Positions 34,282 to 46,013 are shown, counted from the stretch's first letter. The stretch is DNA of 51,084 bases from Roseobacter sp. (GCA_024636495.1 JAGXGZ010000020.1:1-51084); one strand, 5' to 3'. A program made the numbers and translations. The notes: generated from the letters alone by a model not told the origin.

Positions 34282-34307
34282 CAAACACAATTCCTGCAGT
34301 TCACGAA
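34260..34307. promoter_or_regulatory. direct repeat at the LytTR gene start, candidate operator
   Basis: The 9-mer GTTCACGAA occurs at 34260-34268 and 34299-34307, 39 nt apart, each followed by a TAY three bases later. One copy is in the first codons of the LytTR gene and the other just upstream. LytTR proteins bind short direct repeats, so autoregulation is possible, though the spacing is wider than typical. Confidence 0.35.
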
Positions 34308-34392
34308 TGATACGTGCATTTCGCGCAAACCCTTTTGGGCCTCTGCCTCAGTTCTGGCACGCACAAGACAACAAACACAACGGAGTTTCCAA

Positions 34393-34791
34393 ATGTCACT
34401 TTCCCCGCTTCTATCCGCCAGCCCCGTAATACAGATCCATGCCTTTCTGGCGATCGCGGCAGTAGTGCTGACTTGTGCCATCTTTAGTCTAAAGCGCGGC
34501 ACTGCTGCGCACCGATGGCTGGGGTGGTTTTGGGTCATCCTGATGGCGATTGTTGCGCTTAGCAGTTTTGCGATCAACGAAATACGACTGCTAGGCCCCT
34601 TTGGACCTATCCACATCCTGTCAGCCTTCGTTCTGTATCAGCTTGTGGTAAACATCCGCGCGGCGCGATCGCGACGCATCCGCGCACATGCCCGCGGCAT
34701 GAAGCTGCTGACCTTGGGTGCGCTTGTGGGTGCAGGTACCTTCACCTTCATGCCGGGCCGCATTATGTATCAGGTGGTAACGTGCGGCTAG
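34393..34791 (+). CDS. DUF2306-like small membrane protein
   Basis: A 132-residue protein with four predicted transmembrane helices (about 13-33, 43-62, 70-87, 105-122). [12 protein letters not shown] and [14 protein letters not shown], with conserved His and Trp residues near the membrane faces, match the DUF2306 pattern. Function unknown; heme or redox roles have been suggested for related families but nothing here proves it. A GGAG ribosome site precedes the start. Its neighbour, divergently encoded, is the LytTR regulator. Its stop overlaps the folD stop by 4 nt. Confidence 0.8.
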   Translation: MSLSPLLSASPVIQIHAFLAIAAVVLTCAIFSLKRGTAAHRWLGWFWVILMAIVALSSFAINEIRLLGPFGPIHILSAFVLYQLVVNIRAARSRRIRAHARGMKLLTLGALVGAGTFTFMPGRIMYQVVTCG

Positions 34792-35690
34792 GCGGTCAGC
34801 CCTTCCGGCTCGGCCAGTCCATTGGCGCGGCAACATGCCGTCACCGTATTGGCCAGCAAACACGCAATGGTCATCGGCCCCACACCACCGGGTACAGGCG
34901 TAATTGCCCCGGCCACCTTCGCGCAACTTTTGAAATCCACATCGCCCACCAGACGGGTCTTACCGTCACCCTTCTCAGGTGCGTCCAAACGGTTGATGCC
35001 CACATCTATAACTGTGGCGCCCGGCTTGATCCAATCGCCCGGCACCATCTCGGGGCGACCTACGGCTGCAACAACGATATCGGCGCGGCGGACAACATCT
35101 GCCAGATCTTTGGTCCGCGAATGGGCGATGGTGACCGTACAGCTATCATTCAACAACAACTGCGCCATCGGCTTGCCCACGATGTTGCTGCGCCCGATGA
35201 TCACGGCGTTCAGTCCAGAAAGGCTGCCGTGATGATCGCGCAGCATCATCAGACATCCCAGCGGTGTACACGGCACCATCGACTTCTGCCCTGTCCCCAG
35301 CAGCCCGACATTCGAGATGTGAAAGCCGTCGACATCCTTGGCCGGGTCAATCGAATTGATGACCAGGTCTTCGTTCAAATGCTTGGGCAAGGGTAGTTGC
35401 ACCAAAATACCGTGGATTTCGGGGTCGTTATTCAGATCAGCAATCAACGCCAGTAGATCGGCTTCTGCCGTATCTGCGTCAAGGCGGTGCTCGACTGACT
35501 TCATGCCAACTTCAACGGTCATCTTCCCCTTAGAGCGAACGTAAACCTCTGAGGCCGGATCGGATCCCACCAGTACGACAGCCAATCCCGGTGTGATTGC
35601 ATGATCAGCCTTCAGCCGGGTCACATGCTCTCCTACCTGGGCGCGTACGCGGCCCGCAAAGGCTTTGCCATCAATCAGTATCGCTGTCAT
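34788..35690 (-). CDS. folD: methylenetetrahydrofolate dehydrogenase/cyclohydrolase
   Basis: A bifunctional enzyme interconverting 5,10-methylene-THF, 5,10-methenyl-THF and 10-formyl-THF. The 300-residue protein shows the catalytic YVRSK (Lys54, same position as in the E. coli enzyme), the substrate motif QLPLPKHLN, the NADP-binding [15 protein letters not shown], and the C-terminal [11 protein letters not shown]. An AAAGGAC ribosome site precedes the ATG. It lies downstream of fhs on the same strand, so the two adjacent steps of the C1 pathway are neighbours, but a strong hairpin separates them. Confidence 0.97.
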   Translation of the reverse strand: MTAILIDGKAFAGRVRAQVGEHVTRLKADHAITPGLAVVLVGSDPASEVYVRSKGKMTVEVGMKSVEHRLDADTAEADLLALIADLNNDPEIHGILVQLPLPKHLNEDLVINSIDPAKDVDGFHISNVGLLGTGQKSMVPCTPLGCLMMLRDHHGSLSGLNAVIIGRSNIVGKPMAQLLLNDSCTVTIAHSRTKDLADVVRRADIVVAAVGRPEMVPGDWIKPGATVIDVGINRLDAPEKGDGKTRLVGDVDFKSCAKVAGAITPVPGGVGPMTIACLLANTVTACCRANGLAEPEGLTA

Positions 35691-35727
35691 GGAAATCGTC
35701 CTTTATCTTCTCTGGCTCTTAAATATC

Positions 35728-35775
35728 CCTGCCAGAGGCAGGAAAGGGCGTGGGGGTCTTCCCCCGCGCCCTTTT
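35728..35775. terminator. double hairpin terminator between fhs and folD
   Basis: A small hairpin CCTGCC/GGCAGG (35728-35742) lies next to a large one: AAAGGGCGTGGGGG (35743-35756) with CCCCCGCGCCCTTT (35761-35774), 14 bp with one wobble, loop TCTT, then T. It lies 10 nt after the fhs stop (minus strand) and before folD. Confidence 0.8.
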
Positions 35776-35784
35776 CATACGCCC

Positions 35785-37461
35785 TTAGAACAAACCTTCA
35801 ACATCACCATCGGCATTCAAACGAATATTCTCGGCCGACGGCACACGGGGAAGGCCCGGCATCGTCATGATCTCGCCGCAGATCGCAACGACAAAGCCTG
35901 CTCCGGCCGACAAACGCACTTCACGCACCGGAATGTTGAACCCGGTCGGCGCACCGCGGCGTTCGGGGTCTGTGGTAAAGCTGTACTGCGTCTTCGCCAT
36001 GCAGACCGGCAAGTTGCCATAGCCCTGATCTTCCCAGTCTTTGAGCTGGCTCAGGATTTTGCCATCCATCACCGCAGCGTCAGCACGGTAAATCTTGGTC
36101 GCGATGGTGTTGATCTTATCGGCAAGGCTCATCTCGTCGGGATAAATCGGCGCGAAATTCGCCTCGCCCCGGTCGATCACTTCCACCACCTTCGCGGCCA
36201 GATCGGCCGACCCTTCGCTACCCAGCTCCCAATGGCGCGACAAGATCGCTTCCGACCCCTGGCTGGCCACATAATCCTTCACTGCCTGCACTTCAGCATC
36301 TGTATCAGTGACGAAATGGTTGATCGCCACGACAACAGGCACGCCAAAGGATTTCAGGTTCTCGATATGGCGCCCAAGGTTTGGGCAACCGTCCTTGACA
36401 GCGTCTACATTCTCGGCACCCAGATCGGCCTTGGCCACGCCGCCGTTCATCTTCATCGCGCGCACCGTGGCCACAACCACCACACAAGACGGTGCCAACC
36501 CCGCTTTGCGACACTTGATGTTCAGGAACTTCTCGGCCCCCAGATCAGCACCGAATCCCGCTTCGGTCACAACATAATCCGCCAGCTTCAGCGCCGTCGT
36601 CGTCGCAATCACCGAATTACAGCCATGCGCAATATTCGCAAACGGGCCGCCGTGAACAAAGGCCGGGTTATTCTCAAGCGTTTGCACAAGGTTCGGCTGC
36701 ATCGCATCTTTCAACAGCACGGTCATCGCGCCATCGGCCTTGATGTCGCGGGCATAGATCGGTTTGCGCTCGCGGGTATAGGCCACAATCATATCGCCAA
36801 GCCGCTTTTGCAGATCGCTCAGATTGCGTGCGAGGCACAAGATCGCCATCACCTCGGACGCCACCGTAATATCAAACCCGGCCTCGCGCGGGAAACCGTT
36901 TGACACGCCACCCAAAGACGCGGTGATCTGACGCAACGCGCGGTCGTTCATATCGACCACACGGCGCCACACGACGCGGCGCAGGTCGATGTCCAGCTCA
37001 TTGCCCCAATAGATGTGGTTGTCTATCATCGCGCTCAAGAGGTTGTGCGCCGATGTGATCGCATGAAAGTCGCCCGTGAAATGCAGGTTCATTTCTTCCA
37101 TGGGCACGATCTGGGCATAACCGCCACCCGCAGCCCCGCCCTTCATACCAAAGTTTGGCCCGAGCGACGCCTCGCGGATACAAACGGCAGCATTCTTGCC
37201 GATGCGGTTCAGACCGTCACCCAAGCCCACGGTTGTGGTCGTCTTGCCTTCGCCCGCAGGCGTCGGGTTGATCGCGGTAACAAGGATCAGCTTGCCGTCG
37301 GGGCGGTCTTGCACCGAGTTGATAAAGGACTGGCTGACCTTGGCTTTGTCGTGGCCGTAGGGCAGCAGATCATCGCTGCCGATGCCCAGCTTACGACCGA
37401 TTTCCTGAATAGGTCGCTTGGATGCTTCGCGTGCAATTTGAATGTCGGTCTTGAAAGCCAT
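35785..37461 (-). CDS. fhs: formate-tetrahydrofolate ligase
   Basis: An ATP-dependent ligase making 10-formyl-THF from formate and THF. The 558-residue protein carries the P-loop [10 protein letters not shown] (67-76) and the conserved blocks [34 protein letters not shown] and NIAHGCNS. Length and order match the family. In marine Roseobacters Fhs with FolD serves C1 oxidation and assimilation, for example of methyl groups from DMSP or choline. The 5' region contains a hairpin (37505-37531). Confidence 0.97.
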   Translation of the reverse strand: MAFKTDIQIAREASKRPIQEIGRKLGIGSDDLLPYGHDKAKVSQSFINSVQDRPDGKLILVTAINPTPAGEGKTTTTVGLGDGLNRIGKNAAVCIREASLGPNFGMKGGAAGGGYAQIVPMEEMNLHFTGDFHAITSAHNLLSAMIDNHIYWGNELDIDLRRVVWRRVVDMNDRALRQITASLGGVSNGFPREAGFDITVASEVMAILCLARNLSDLQKRLGDMIVAYTRERKPIYARDIKADGAMTVLLKDAMQPNLVQTLENNPAFVHGGPFANIAHGCNSVIATTTALKLADYVVTEAGFGADLGAEKFLNIKCRKAGLAPSCVVVVATVRAMKMNGGVAKADLGAENVDAVKDGCPNLGRHIENLKSFGVPVVVAINHFVTDTDAEVQAVKDYVASQGSEAILSRHWELGSEGSADLAAKVVEVIDRGEANFAPIYPDEMSLADKINTIATKIYRADAAVMDGKILSQLKDWEDQGYGNLPVCMAKTQYSFTTDPERRGAPTGFNIPVREVRLSAGAGFVVAICGEIMTMPGLPRVPSAENIRLNADGDVEGLF

Positions 37462-37504
37462 GGTGTGATCCCCTGTCGCGGTGCTTGTGCTTTGCCTTGC
37501 ATAC

Positions 37505-37531
37505 GCGCCCTATGCCACATCCCGAGGGCGC
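37505..37531 (-). promoter_or_regulatory. hairpin in the fhs leader
   Basis: GCGCCCT (37505-37511) and AGGGCGC (37525-37531) form a 7-bp stem with a 13-nt loop, about 45 nt upstream of the fhs start. No T tract follows in the minus direction. It could be the terminator of the MOSC gene upstream or a leader structure of fhs. Confidence 0.4.
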
Positions 37532-37625
37532 ATTTCCGACATTTCCACCGCTTGTTGCGGCGGCCAAGCAAGATGGGGTTTCTTTTTGGAAATCTTTTGA
37601 CCCATTGACGCGTGTGCAGCGGTAG

Positions 37626-38207
37626 TCAGCTGTGCTGCCAAGCCGGCTGATCAGGGATAAACAGACGCAGCTCATCCCCAAGTTTCAGCGCTCCTTCGCG
37701 TTCAATCCAGGCCGTTACCCCGCGGCGGCCTTTGGCGGCTGCCTTGAATTTGGGCCCGTGACCGGGGCTGTCTTGCTCGATCTCGCGGGCGGGCAGAACG
37801 CAGGGGCGGTTTTCCATGTCGATGGTGATCGTCGCCCCCGAGGCTGCCTGCAAGCGCGAATTGGGTGGGATATGCGTGAAATCAGGGATACCTTTAAGGA
37901 CGATCGAGACGCCCAGATGGATCGGGTCAAGGGCATCCAACCCCATGTCGGCAGCGATCAAGGCCATTTCTTCGGCAGACAAGATTGAAAGCTGCCGCAC
38001 ATTCCTGATTTCGGTGCCCTTCGGGTAGGTCTCGGTCATGCGAACGCAAGACGGGCGCGTCACGCCCGCGTGCACATCTTCTTCGAACCCTGCGTAAGTT
38101 GCGAACAACGCCTCGCGGGCTTGCGACCTGATCCCCTTGGCAAGTTTGGGGACCACGCCCAACCATGTGATCGTTGCAACAAAGGAGGTCGGTTTTAACG
38201 CAGGCAT
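37626..38207 (-). CDS. MOSC domain-containing protein
   Basis: A 193-residue MOSC-domain protein. MOSC domains are related to the C-terminal part of molybdenum cofactor sulfurase and to the E. coli YiiM and YcbX detoxifying molybdoenzymes. The conserved HAG (46-48) near the start of the domain, VRQLSIL and the cysteine in NRPCVLP (Cys136) fit a Moco-binding or sulfur-carrying role. The substrate is unknown. The ATG has AAGGATC as ribosome site. It follows ftsH's region in the opposite order of transcription and is probably monocistronic. Confidence 0.88.
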   Translation of the reverse strand: MPALKPTSFVATITWLGVVPKLAKGIRSQAREALFATYAGFEEDVHAGVTRPSCVRMTETYPKGTEIRNVRQLSILSAEEMALIAADMGLDALDPIHLGVSIVLKGIPDFTHIPPNSRLQAASGATITIDMENRPCVLPAREIEQDSPGHGPKFKAAAKGRRGVTAWIEREGALKLGDELRLFIPDQPAWQHS

Positions 38208-38260
38208 CGCTGTGATCCTTGTAAAGATGATGGGGCTAATTTGCGCAGATCAGCGCCAAA

Positions 38261-38292
38261 AGAAAAGGCCCCGCACATGCAGGGCCTTTTCA
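38261..38292 (-). terminator. terminator after ftsH
   Basis: AAAAGGCCC (38263-38271) with GGGCCTTTT (38282-38290), a perfect 9-bp stem with a 10-nt loop. In the minus direction it ends in a T run. It lies 33 nt after the ftsH stop and closes the ruv-tol-ftsH block. Confidence 0.8.
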
Positions 38293-38322
38293 AATTATCT
38301 TTCGCTTGCTCGGCAAAGCCGA

Positions 38323-40239
<1,917 letters not shown>

Positions 40240-40317
40240 GGAAACTCTCCTAAATCCGGGGGACAGCATCAAGACGACGCGCCCGTTGCCTATAAGATAG
40301 AGACGCGGGGCGTTTGT

Positions 40318-41577
40318 TCAATGCGTTATATGTGCGGCAAAAAAGGTATCTTCACCGCGTTCCAGCACTGCTTGCCAGTTTTGGGGCCATCCAGCAAGGG
40401 GGGCTGCGACCAACCGGGGGCCGTTCCAAACCGCAGGCAACGACATCGCGGCCCCTCGGGGGATGTCAAGATCGCGCCAGTCTTTGCAGCATTTCAGTCC
40501 GTCCGGCCCCAAAGCGCGCAATTTCAGGTCGCGAACGTCTACGTCCTCCGGCGCTGGCGGGACAAAGCGCCAGCGGCCATCCCAAAGGTCTTGAACTGGT
40601 GTCTTCAACCCTGAAACCGAATTCAACTCTCTGAAGATAAACAGTTTTCCATGTTTACGCCGCAACTCACATCCCGCCACCGTCGCTGACGGGCCCCGCG
40701 CCAAAGCCGCAAACACTTCGGCAATGGCACTGCTGCGCGGTGCGTAATAGGCACCATTAATCCATTTCAGCGCATGGATGATCAGACGTCGGCGTATCTC
40801 GGTCGGTTGTTCTGCCAAGGCCGCCTCGTCAATTGCGACCGTCCCAAGCCTGAGCGTTATAATGTCACGGGCAAGGCGCTGAATTTGATGGTTCAGTGCT
40901 TCTTTGGCATCCGTCAGGTTAAGCGCCACATCGCTGATCGCATCGGCACCGACACCAAGCCCAGACAGAATCGCCAAAGCCTTTCGCATTCGGACACGCT
41001 CAAAGCGGTCGTCCGTATTGCTGGGATCATCGACCCAGCTGATATTTTCTGCTGCCAAATAACTTTGAAGGTCAGATCTGTGGGCCCTCAGCAACGGCCT
41101 GACCCACAATATGCCATCGCGCTCAAAGTTTGCAGGCATCGCGGCAAGGCCATCAACACCCGCGCGGCGACTGACGCGCATCAAGAATGTTTCGGCAACA
41201 TCATCTGCAGTATGTCCAAGTGCGACTGCCTTGACGCCCACCTTGCGCGCCCACTGCGCAAGCAAGCCATACCGCGCTTTGCGGGCCTCAGCTTGCAGGT
41301 TGCCCTTATGGTCCCAGTCTTTCCATTCAAGAACGTGATGAGCAATCCCAAGCCCTGTGCAGATGCGGCCAACCATCGCGGCCTCGGCACCCGCCTCGGG
41401 GCGCAACCCATGATCAACGGTTGCGGCATGCAAGGTAATGCCCTGCAGTTTTGCAAATCCGGCAAGCAAATGTAGCAATGCGAGTGAATCGCTTCCGCCT
41501 GATACGGCGACACCAATCGCTGTCGGGGGATCGGGCAAAAACTGGGCGGCGACAAGCCGCGCCAGATCAGCCGTCAT
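40318..41577 (-). CDS. tilS: tRNA(Ile)-lysidine synthetase
   Basis: Modifies C34 of the minor tRNA-Ile(CAU) to lysidine, so that AUA is read as Ile. The 419-residue protein has the PP-loop SGGSDS (26-31) followed by VDHGLR and the HTADDVAETFLMRVSRRAG block, then a less conserved C-terminal region. The gene starts 4 nt after the cpoB stop and precedes ftsH, the usual order in alphaproteobacteria. Confidence 0.95.
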   Translation of the reverse strand: MTADLARLVAAQFLPDPPTAIGVAVSGGSDSLALLHLLAGFAKLQGITLHAATVDHGLRPEAGAEAAMVGRICTGLGIAHHVLEWKDWDHKGNLQAEARKARYGLLAQWARKVGVKAVALGHTADDVAETFLMRVSRRAGVDGLAAMPANFERDGILWVRPLLRAHRSDLQSYLAAENISWVDDPSNTDDRFERVRMRKALAILSGLGVGADAISDVALNLTDAKEALNHQIQRLARDIITLRLGTVAIDEAALAEQPTEIRRRLIIHALKWINGAYYAPRSSAIAEVFAALARGPSATVAGCELRRKHGKLFIFRELNSVSGLKTPVQDLWDGRWRFVPPAPEDVDVRDLKLRALGPDGLKCCKDWRDLDIPRGAAMSLPAVWNGPRLVAAPLAGWPQNWQAVLERGEDTFFAAHITH

Positions 41578-41581
41578 CGGT

Positions 41582-42400
41582 TCACTGGCAGTTCAACGCC
41601 GCACGCTCGGTTGCGGCTTGGGCCACAAACGGGCTGAGCGGAAAGCGTGTTGCGACCTCGCCCAATGTCACGCAAGCCTCTTGATATTGTTCAAGCGCGC
41701 CAAGTGAGCTGCCCAGCTGGTACAAAGCTTCGGGGGCTGTCGGGCCTTCAGGGTCGGCGCTGAAGCTGGCAAGATAGGCGCGCGCGGCTTCGCGAACATC
41801 ACCCAGACCAGTCAGCGCATCACCGCGCCGCAGGTCTGCTTCGGGGCCTAGCGGCCCGCCTGGGTAGGTCTGATTAAAGGCCGCAAACTGGTCTGCGGCG
41901 GTGCGAAAGTCACTGGTGGCGAGCGCCGCCTTCGCCCGCTCAAAATCGTCTGCTTCACCTACCGCAAGTTCGGCAGTATTTGTCGGTGCAACGGGTTCTG
42001 TCGGCACGTTGGTTACGGGGGCAGCGCCCCCCCCAAGAGTGGAGGTTTGGCCCAAGCTTCCGACATCTCCCCCCTCAAGTTCGACCAGCCGGAACTCTAG
42101 ATCGCCGATCCGGTTGGTGCCGTCGGCGACCACTTGGTTCACGCGGTTCTCAAGTTCTTCGGTTTTAGAGGTCAGGCGCTGAAGTTCGCTTTCCATGGCG
42201 TTGACGCGGTCAAGCACAGATCCCCCTGTGATGTTGATCGACGCCCCGCCCGTGGTCGACAATTCGCGGCGCAGTTTTTGCACCTCGACATTCAGAACGG
42301 TCAGTTCCTGACGCACATCCGCCAGAGTTTGGGCGTCCTGCGCCTGCGCGGCGACCGGCCCAAAGGCCAGCCCCAACACCATCATTACTACAAACCGCAT
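41582..42400 (-). CDS. cpoB: Tol-Pal system protein CpoB (YbgF)
   Basis: A periplasmic partner of TolA that coordinates peptidoglycan synthesis with outer-membrane constriction. The protein has a signal peptide (MRFVVMMVLGLAFG, cut after AQA), an N-terminal coiled coil (about 20-90, with VQKLRREL and LQRLTSKTEELENRVNQV), a Gly/Thr/Pro linker, and C-terminal TPR units (AADQFAAFNQTYPGGPLGPEA, ALYQLGSSLGALEQYQEACVTL). I use the ATG at 42400 (272 residues), which has AGGAT 7 nt upstream; an ATG at 42409 directly abuts that site and the longer frame to 42502 overlaps pal. Confidence 0.92.
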   Translation of the reverse strand: MRFVVMMVLGLAFGPVAAQAQDAQTLADVRQELTVLNVEVQKLRRELSTTGGASINITGGSVLDRVNAMESELQRLTSKTEELENRVNQVVADGTNRIGDLEFRLVELEGGDVGSLGQTSTLGGGAAPVTNVPTEPVAPTNTAELAVGEADDFERAKAALATSDFRTAADQFAAFNQTYPGGPLGPEADLRRGDALTGLGDVREAARAYLASFSADPEGPTAPEALYQLGSSLGALEQYQEACVTLGEVATRFPLSPFVAQAATERAALNCQ

Positions 42401-42429
42401 ACTGATCATCCTAACCGTTCTGTTTTGCC

Positions 42430-42951
42430 TTAGCTCGTCAAGCCGCCCGCAAGCACGGTCACTGCGCGGCGGTTCTTGGCATAGCAGGCCTCTTGCGAAC
42501 ACACTTCAATCGGGCGTTCCTTGCCGTAGCTTACGGTGCGCAGACGGTTGCCCGCAATGCCGCGCGAAATCAGGTATTCGCGCGCTGCATTGGCCCGCCG
42601 TGCGCCAAGTGCCACGTTGTATTCACGTGTTCCCTGCTCATCCGCGTGGCCCTCGATGATGGCCTGATAGTCGGTATTCTGGTTCAACCAGTTTGCCTGA
42701 CCGTCCAGCGTGGCTTGTCCTGTGGGGGTCAAGGTGGATTGGTCGACCTCGAACAAGACGCGGTCGCCGATAGCTTGCTGAAAATAGGCGGTCGATGCCG
42801 GGTCATTGGCGCTGCCCGGGATAATTCCGCCGTTGCTTGGTGCCAAGTTGCCCGCACCATTCGCCCCGTCCGCACCAAAGCGGTTAGGGTTGGTACAGGC
42901 CGATACGGCAAGGGCTGCGATCAGAAGGGTGCTTGTCAAAATACGGTTCAT
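42430..42951 (-). CDS. pal: peptidoglycan-associated lipoprotein Pal
   Basis: An outer-membrane lipoprotein that binds peptidoglycan and TolB. The 173-residue protein has lipobox AVSAC (Cys19), a Gly/Asn-rich linker, and an OmpA-like domain (about 65-165): VDQSTLTPTGQATLDGQANWL, IEGHADEQGTREYN, LGARRANAAREYL, VSYGKERP and NRRAV. Two Cys residues near the C-terminus (CSQEAC) are a common feature in this clade. A hairpin in the tolB-pal gap may stabilise its message. Confidence 0.97.
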   Translation of the reverse strand: MNRILTSTLLIAALAVSACTNPNRFGADGANGAGNLAPSNGGIIPGSANDPASTAYFQQAIGDRVLFEVDQSTLTPTGQATLDGQANWLNQNTDYQAIIEGHADEQGTREYNVALGARRANAAREYLISRGIAGNRLRTVSYGKERPIEVCSQEACYAKNRRAVTVLAGGLTS

Positions 42952-43003
42952 GGCTGGGCCTTTATGAAGATGGCGTTAATTCTTGTTTTGCGAGTGATAG
43001 CAC

Positions 43004-43035
43004 AGCGCCTTGGCTTTTGGAATCACCAAGGCGCT
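43004..43035 (-). terminator. 10-bp hairpin between tolB and pal
   Basis: AGCGCCTTGG (43004-43013) and CCAAGGCGCT (43026-43035) form a perfect 10-bp stem with a 12-nt loop, 7 nt after the tolB stop. There is no T tract, so it is more likely a processing or stabilising structure, or a partial terminator. Confidence 0.5.
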
Positions 43036-43042
43036 TGAGTTT

Positions 43043-44371
43043 TTAGTTCTGGAGCGGCGACCAAGACGGGTCTGAACCGCCTTCTTGGGTGCGTACTGGT
43101 TTCAGGTTTCGGCCCGAGATATCGACGGAATACAACGAGGAAGATCCCCCCGCGCCTTGGGTTTCACGCGCGAACATGATCACGCGGCCATTGGGTGCCC
43201 ATGTGGGGCCTTCATCCAGAAACGACGCGGTCAGCAAACGTTCTTCCGATCCGTCAAGCCGCATCACACCGATGTGGAAGCGGCCCTTGTTTTGCTTGGT
43301 GAACGCGACCAGATCGCCGCGGGGTGACCAAACGGGCGTGCCGTAACGCCCTTCGCCAAAGGAAATCCGCTGCGCTTCGCCGCCCGAAGCGGACATGACA
43401 TAAAGCTGCTGGCTGCCTGAACGGTCGCTTTCAAAAACAATCCTGCTGCCGTCTGGCGAATAGCTGGGAGCGGTTTCAATCGCTGGCGTGTTGGTCAGGC
43501 GGGTTGACTGCCCGGTGCCAATGTCCATCGTATAGATGTCCGTATTGCCGCCTTGGGTCAGCGAGTAGACAACGGTGTTGCCCGAAGGGGAAAACCGCGG
43601 CGCAAAGCTCATCGTGCCGTCCGCGCTTTCCAAAACGCGGCGCTGGACCGACCCTATATCAAGGACATAAATGCGCGGAAAACCACTTTCGTAGCTGGTA
43701 TAGAGGATGCGGTCACCAGATGGCGAAAACCGTGGGGCCAGTACGATAGAAGAGCTGTCTGTCAGGTAGCGGACATTTGCGCCGTCATAATCCATTACAG
43801 CCAAGCGCTTTTGACGATTCTCTTTCGGTCCTGTCTCGGACACGTAGACAACGCGGCTATCGAAATATCCGCCCTCGCCCGTGATCCGTGAATAGACTGC
43901 ATCGGCCACCTTGTGCGCCATACGCCGCCAGCCGTCGACTGTGCCTGAAAATTGCAGACCCGACCCAAGTTCTGCGCCGGAAAACACATCATACAACCGG
44001 AATTTCACGTTCAGCGTATTGCCCGAGACGCTTACCGCCCCCGTGATCAGCGCCTGAGCATTGATTGCCTTCCAATCCGCATATTGCACGGGTGCGTTAA
44101 AATCGCTGACCGTCGAGATGAATGCGCTTGCCGGAATTTCGCGGAACAGGCCGGAGCCGACCAAATCTTCTGATATGACCCGCGCCAGATCGACCGCCAA
44201 TTGCCCTGCATCGCCGCTTTCGGGTTGAAAGCTAGGCACGGCAAAGGGCAAAGGCTCGATTACGCCTTCGGTAATCTCGATCCGCAACGGCCCTTGCTGG
44301 GCCTGCGCGGTGCCCGTGACAACAAAGGCGCACAGCAGCGCCAGACATGTGCTCAATACTCGTAAAATCAT
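43043..44371 (-). CDS. tolB: Tol-Pal system beta-propeller protein TolB
   Basis: A periplasmic protein that links Pal and TolA. The 442-residue protein has a signal peptide ending TAQA (about residue 24), an N-terminal alpha/beta domain (about 30-160), and a six-bladed propeller built from repeated [42 protein letters not shown] and [13 protein letters not shown] units. The start overlaps the tolA stop by 4 nt. Confidence 0.97.
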   Translation of the reverse strand: MILRVLSTCLALLCAFVVTGTAQAQQGPLRIEITEGVIEPLPFAVPSFQPESGDAGQLAVDLARVISEDLVGSGLFREIPASAFISTVSDFNAPVQYADWKAINAQALITGAVSVSGNTLNVKFRLYDVFSGAELGSGLQFSGTVDGWRRMAHKVADAVYSRITGEGGYFDSRVVYVSETGPKENRQKRLAVMDYDGANVRYLTDSSSIVLAPRFSPSGDRILYTSYESGFPRIYVLDIGSVQRRVLESADGTMSFAPRFSPSGNTVVYSLTQGGNTDIYTMDIGTGQSTRLTNTPAIETAPSYSPDGSRIVFESDRSGSQQLYVMSASGGEAQRISFGEGRYGTPVWSPRGDLVAFTKQNKGRFHIGVMRLDGSEERLLTASFLDEGPTWAPNGRVIMFARETQGAGGSSSLYSVDISGRNLKPVRTQEGGSDPSWSPLQN

Positions 44372-45528
44372 TTGATGCGCATCCTTTCAGGATTAAAGGT
44401 CATCTCAATATTCTGCCATTGGCCAAATTTATCCAGCGGTAGCTGATATCCGCGCGATCCACAGCGGATTATCGCCCGTCTTGCTGCTTCAAACGCCTGT
44501 CCCGCAGCGGCCTGCGATCCACCAGAACTGCTGGTCATCGTAATCGTGTTGGTTTGCGGTGTCCCGTCTTGGTTCATCGCAACGCTTACCACAACTGTGG
44601 TGCGCAGCGCTTCGGAAGACAATGACCCCACATTCCAGCACGCCGATACGGCAAGACGCAGCGATTCTTTCTCGCCCGAGGTCAGCGGCGGTCCGGTAGG
44701 CGCTGCGGGGGCCGTTGCGGCTGGTGTGTCCTGCCCGCCCAATGCTTCTGCCAACGCGGCAGCCACGGCATCGGTATCAACAGCAGGCTGCGTGGGGGCC
44801 GGCGTTGGCGTCGGTGTTGGTCGCGTGGGCGTTGCAGTCTGGACAGGTTCGGCAACCTGCGGCGCAGGCGGCGTTGGCCTGCGCGCAGGTGGGCGAGGAG
44901 ATTGATTTGGCGCGGCCTTGGGCGCTTCCGCAGCTTCGGTCACGATCTCGGTTGTGGCTTCTTCCGGCGCTGTGGCCTCTTGCGCTTCTTCCACGACGGT
45001 ATCAGCGGGCGCATCAGGTGTTGCGGCCTGCTGTTCGACCACGTCGGGCCGTGCTTCCGGGTCAGGCTGTACCACGGCTTCGGGGGCGACCCGTTCTACG
45101 GGGCGCGGCACGGCGACAGGGGCCACTTCGGGCACCAGCACGGCAACCTCGGCTGGCGGCTCGGGCGATTCAGGGGCGGTGTCACTTACCTCAGCCGCTG
45201 GTGGCGGCGTTTGTTCGGCAACTTCCGGTGCCGGATCGGGCGGTGGCGTCTCGGACTGGATCGGCGGCGGTTGCTGGATTGCACTGTCGGGCGTTGCTGC
45301 CACATCAGGGGTTGCGGCAGGTGCCTCGGGCGCTTGCGGTTGCTCTACCTCGCTTGCCTGTTGCGGCGATTGTGATGCCGCAACAATTGCCTCAAATTCC
45401 GCAGCAGACAAGACCGACACTTCTTGCATCTCGAACGGCTCAGGGTCTGGCGTAAACACGCCACCAAATAGCAAAAAGGCAATTAGCCCCAGATGCCCTG
45501 CGCCAGAAATGTAATGCCCGGTGTGCAT
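44368..45528 (-). CDS. tolA: Tol-Pal system protein TolA
   Basis: An inner-membrane protein that spans the periplasm and transmits force from TolQR. The 386-residue protein has one N-terminal helix (about 5-24), then an unusually long Pro/Ala/Glu/Val-rich region (about 45-285) in place of the helical Lys/Ala-rich domain II of E. coli. The C-terminal domain (about 290-386; [47 protein letters not shown]) matches TolA/TonB C-terminal folds. The Pro-rich region is low complexity but in frame. Overlap with tolB is 4 nt. Confidence 0.9.
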   Translation of the reverse strand: MHTGHYISGAGHLGLIAFLLFGGVFTPDPEPFEMQEVSVLSAAEFEAIVAASQSPQQASEVEQPQAPEAPAATPDVAATPDSAIQQPPPIQSETPPPDPAPEVAEQTPPPAAEVSDTAPESPEPPAEVAVLVPEVAPVAVPRPVERVAPEAVVQPDPEARPDVVEQQAATPDAPADTVVEEAQEATAPEEATTEIVTEAAEAPKAAPNQSPRPPARRPTPPAPQVAEPVQTATPTRPTPTPTPAPTQPAVDTDAVAAALAEALGGQDTPAATAPAAPTGPPLTSGEKESLRLAVSACWNVGSLSSEALRTTVVVSVAMNQDGTPQTNTITMTSSSGGSQAAAGQAFEAARRAIIRCGSRGYQLPLDKFGQWQNIEMTFNPERMRIK

Positions 45529-45530
45529 GG

Positions 45531-46010
45531 TTAACCGCCTGACGGCCCTGTGCCGTCCAGCGTGGGCCCACCCGTTTCGGTGACCAGGCCAATGTTCGAG
45601 AACCCGCCCGCGTTCAGGGCCCCCATGACCTCCATCACCACCGCATAAGATACAGCGCCATCCGCGCGCAAAAACACGCGGTCACTGGCACGCTCTGCAG
45701 CAATCGCACGCAGCTTCGGGATCAGATCGCCCCGGTCGGTTTCGGTCTTCTGGATTTGGACCGATCCATCGGCCAACAAGGTAATTGTCAACGGTTCTTC
45801 CTGATCAGACGGCAGAGCTGTTGCGGCAGTTTTAGGCAGTTCGACAGGCACACCGACTGTCAGCAGCGGTGCGGCAACCATGAAAATGATCAACAACACC
45901 AACATAACGTCTACGAAAGGCGTGATGTTGATCTCGGCCATGGGTTGTGCGCGGCCACGACGCCGACCGCGCCCGCCACCACCGGATTTCTTTGTGACAC
46001 CAGCACCCAT
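45531..46010 (-). CDS. tolR: Tol-Pal system protein TolR
   Basis: An ExbD/TolR family protein that forms the proton channel with TolQ. The 159-residue protein has a Gly/Arg-rich cytoplasmic start (about 9-22), then the conserved MAEINITPFVDVMLVLLIIF helix, where Asp34 is the proton-conducting aspartate. A periplasmic domain follows. The glycine- and arginine-rich leader is longer than in E. coli. The gap to tolQ is 3 nt and to tolA 2 nt. Confidence 0.96.
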   Translation of the reverse strand: MGAGVTKKSGGGGRGRRRGRAQPMAEINITPFVDVMLVLLIIFMVAAPLLTVGVPVELPKTAATALPSDQEEPLTITLLADGSVQIQKTETDRGDLIPKLRAIAAERASDRVFLRADGAVSYAVVMEVMGALNAGGFSNIGLVTETGGPTLDGTGPSGG

Positions 46011-46013
46011 GGC

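Noticed and set aside
35665..36903. 412-codon open frame antisense to fhs
   Set aside because: Lies mostly inside fhs on the other strand and runs through the fhs-folD terminator; no recognisable domain.
44540..45514. Repetitive, low-complexity stretch in tolA, at first sight a tandem repeat or frameshift zone
   Set aside because: It is an in-frame Pro/Ala/Glu-rich linker between an N-terminal helix and a normal TolA C-terminal domain.
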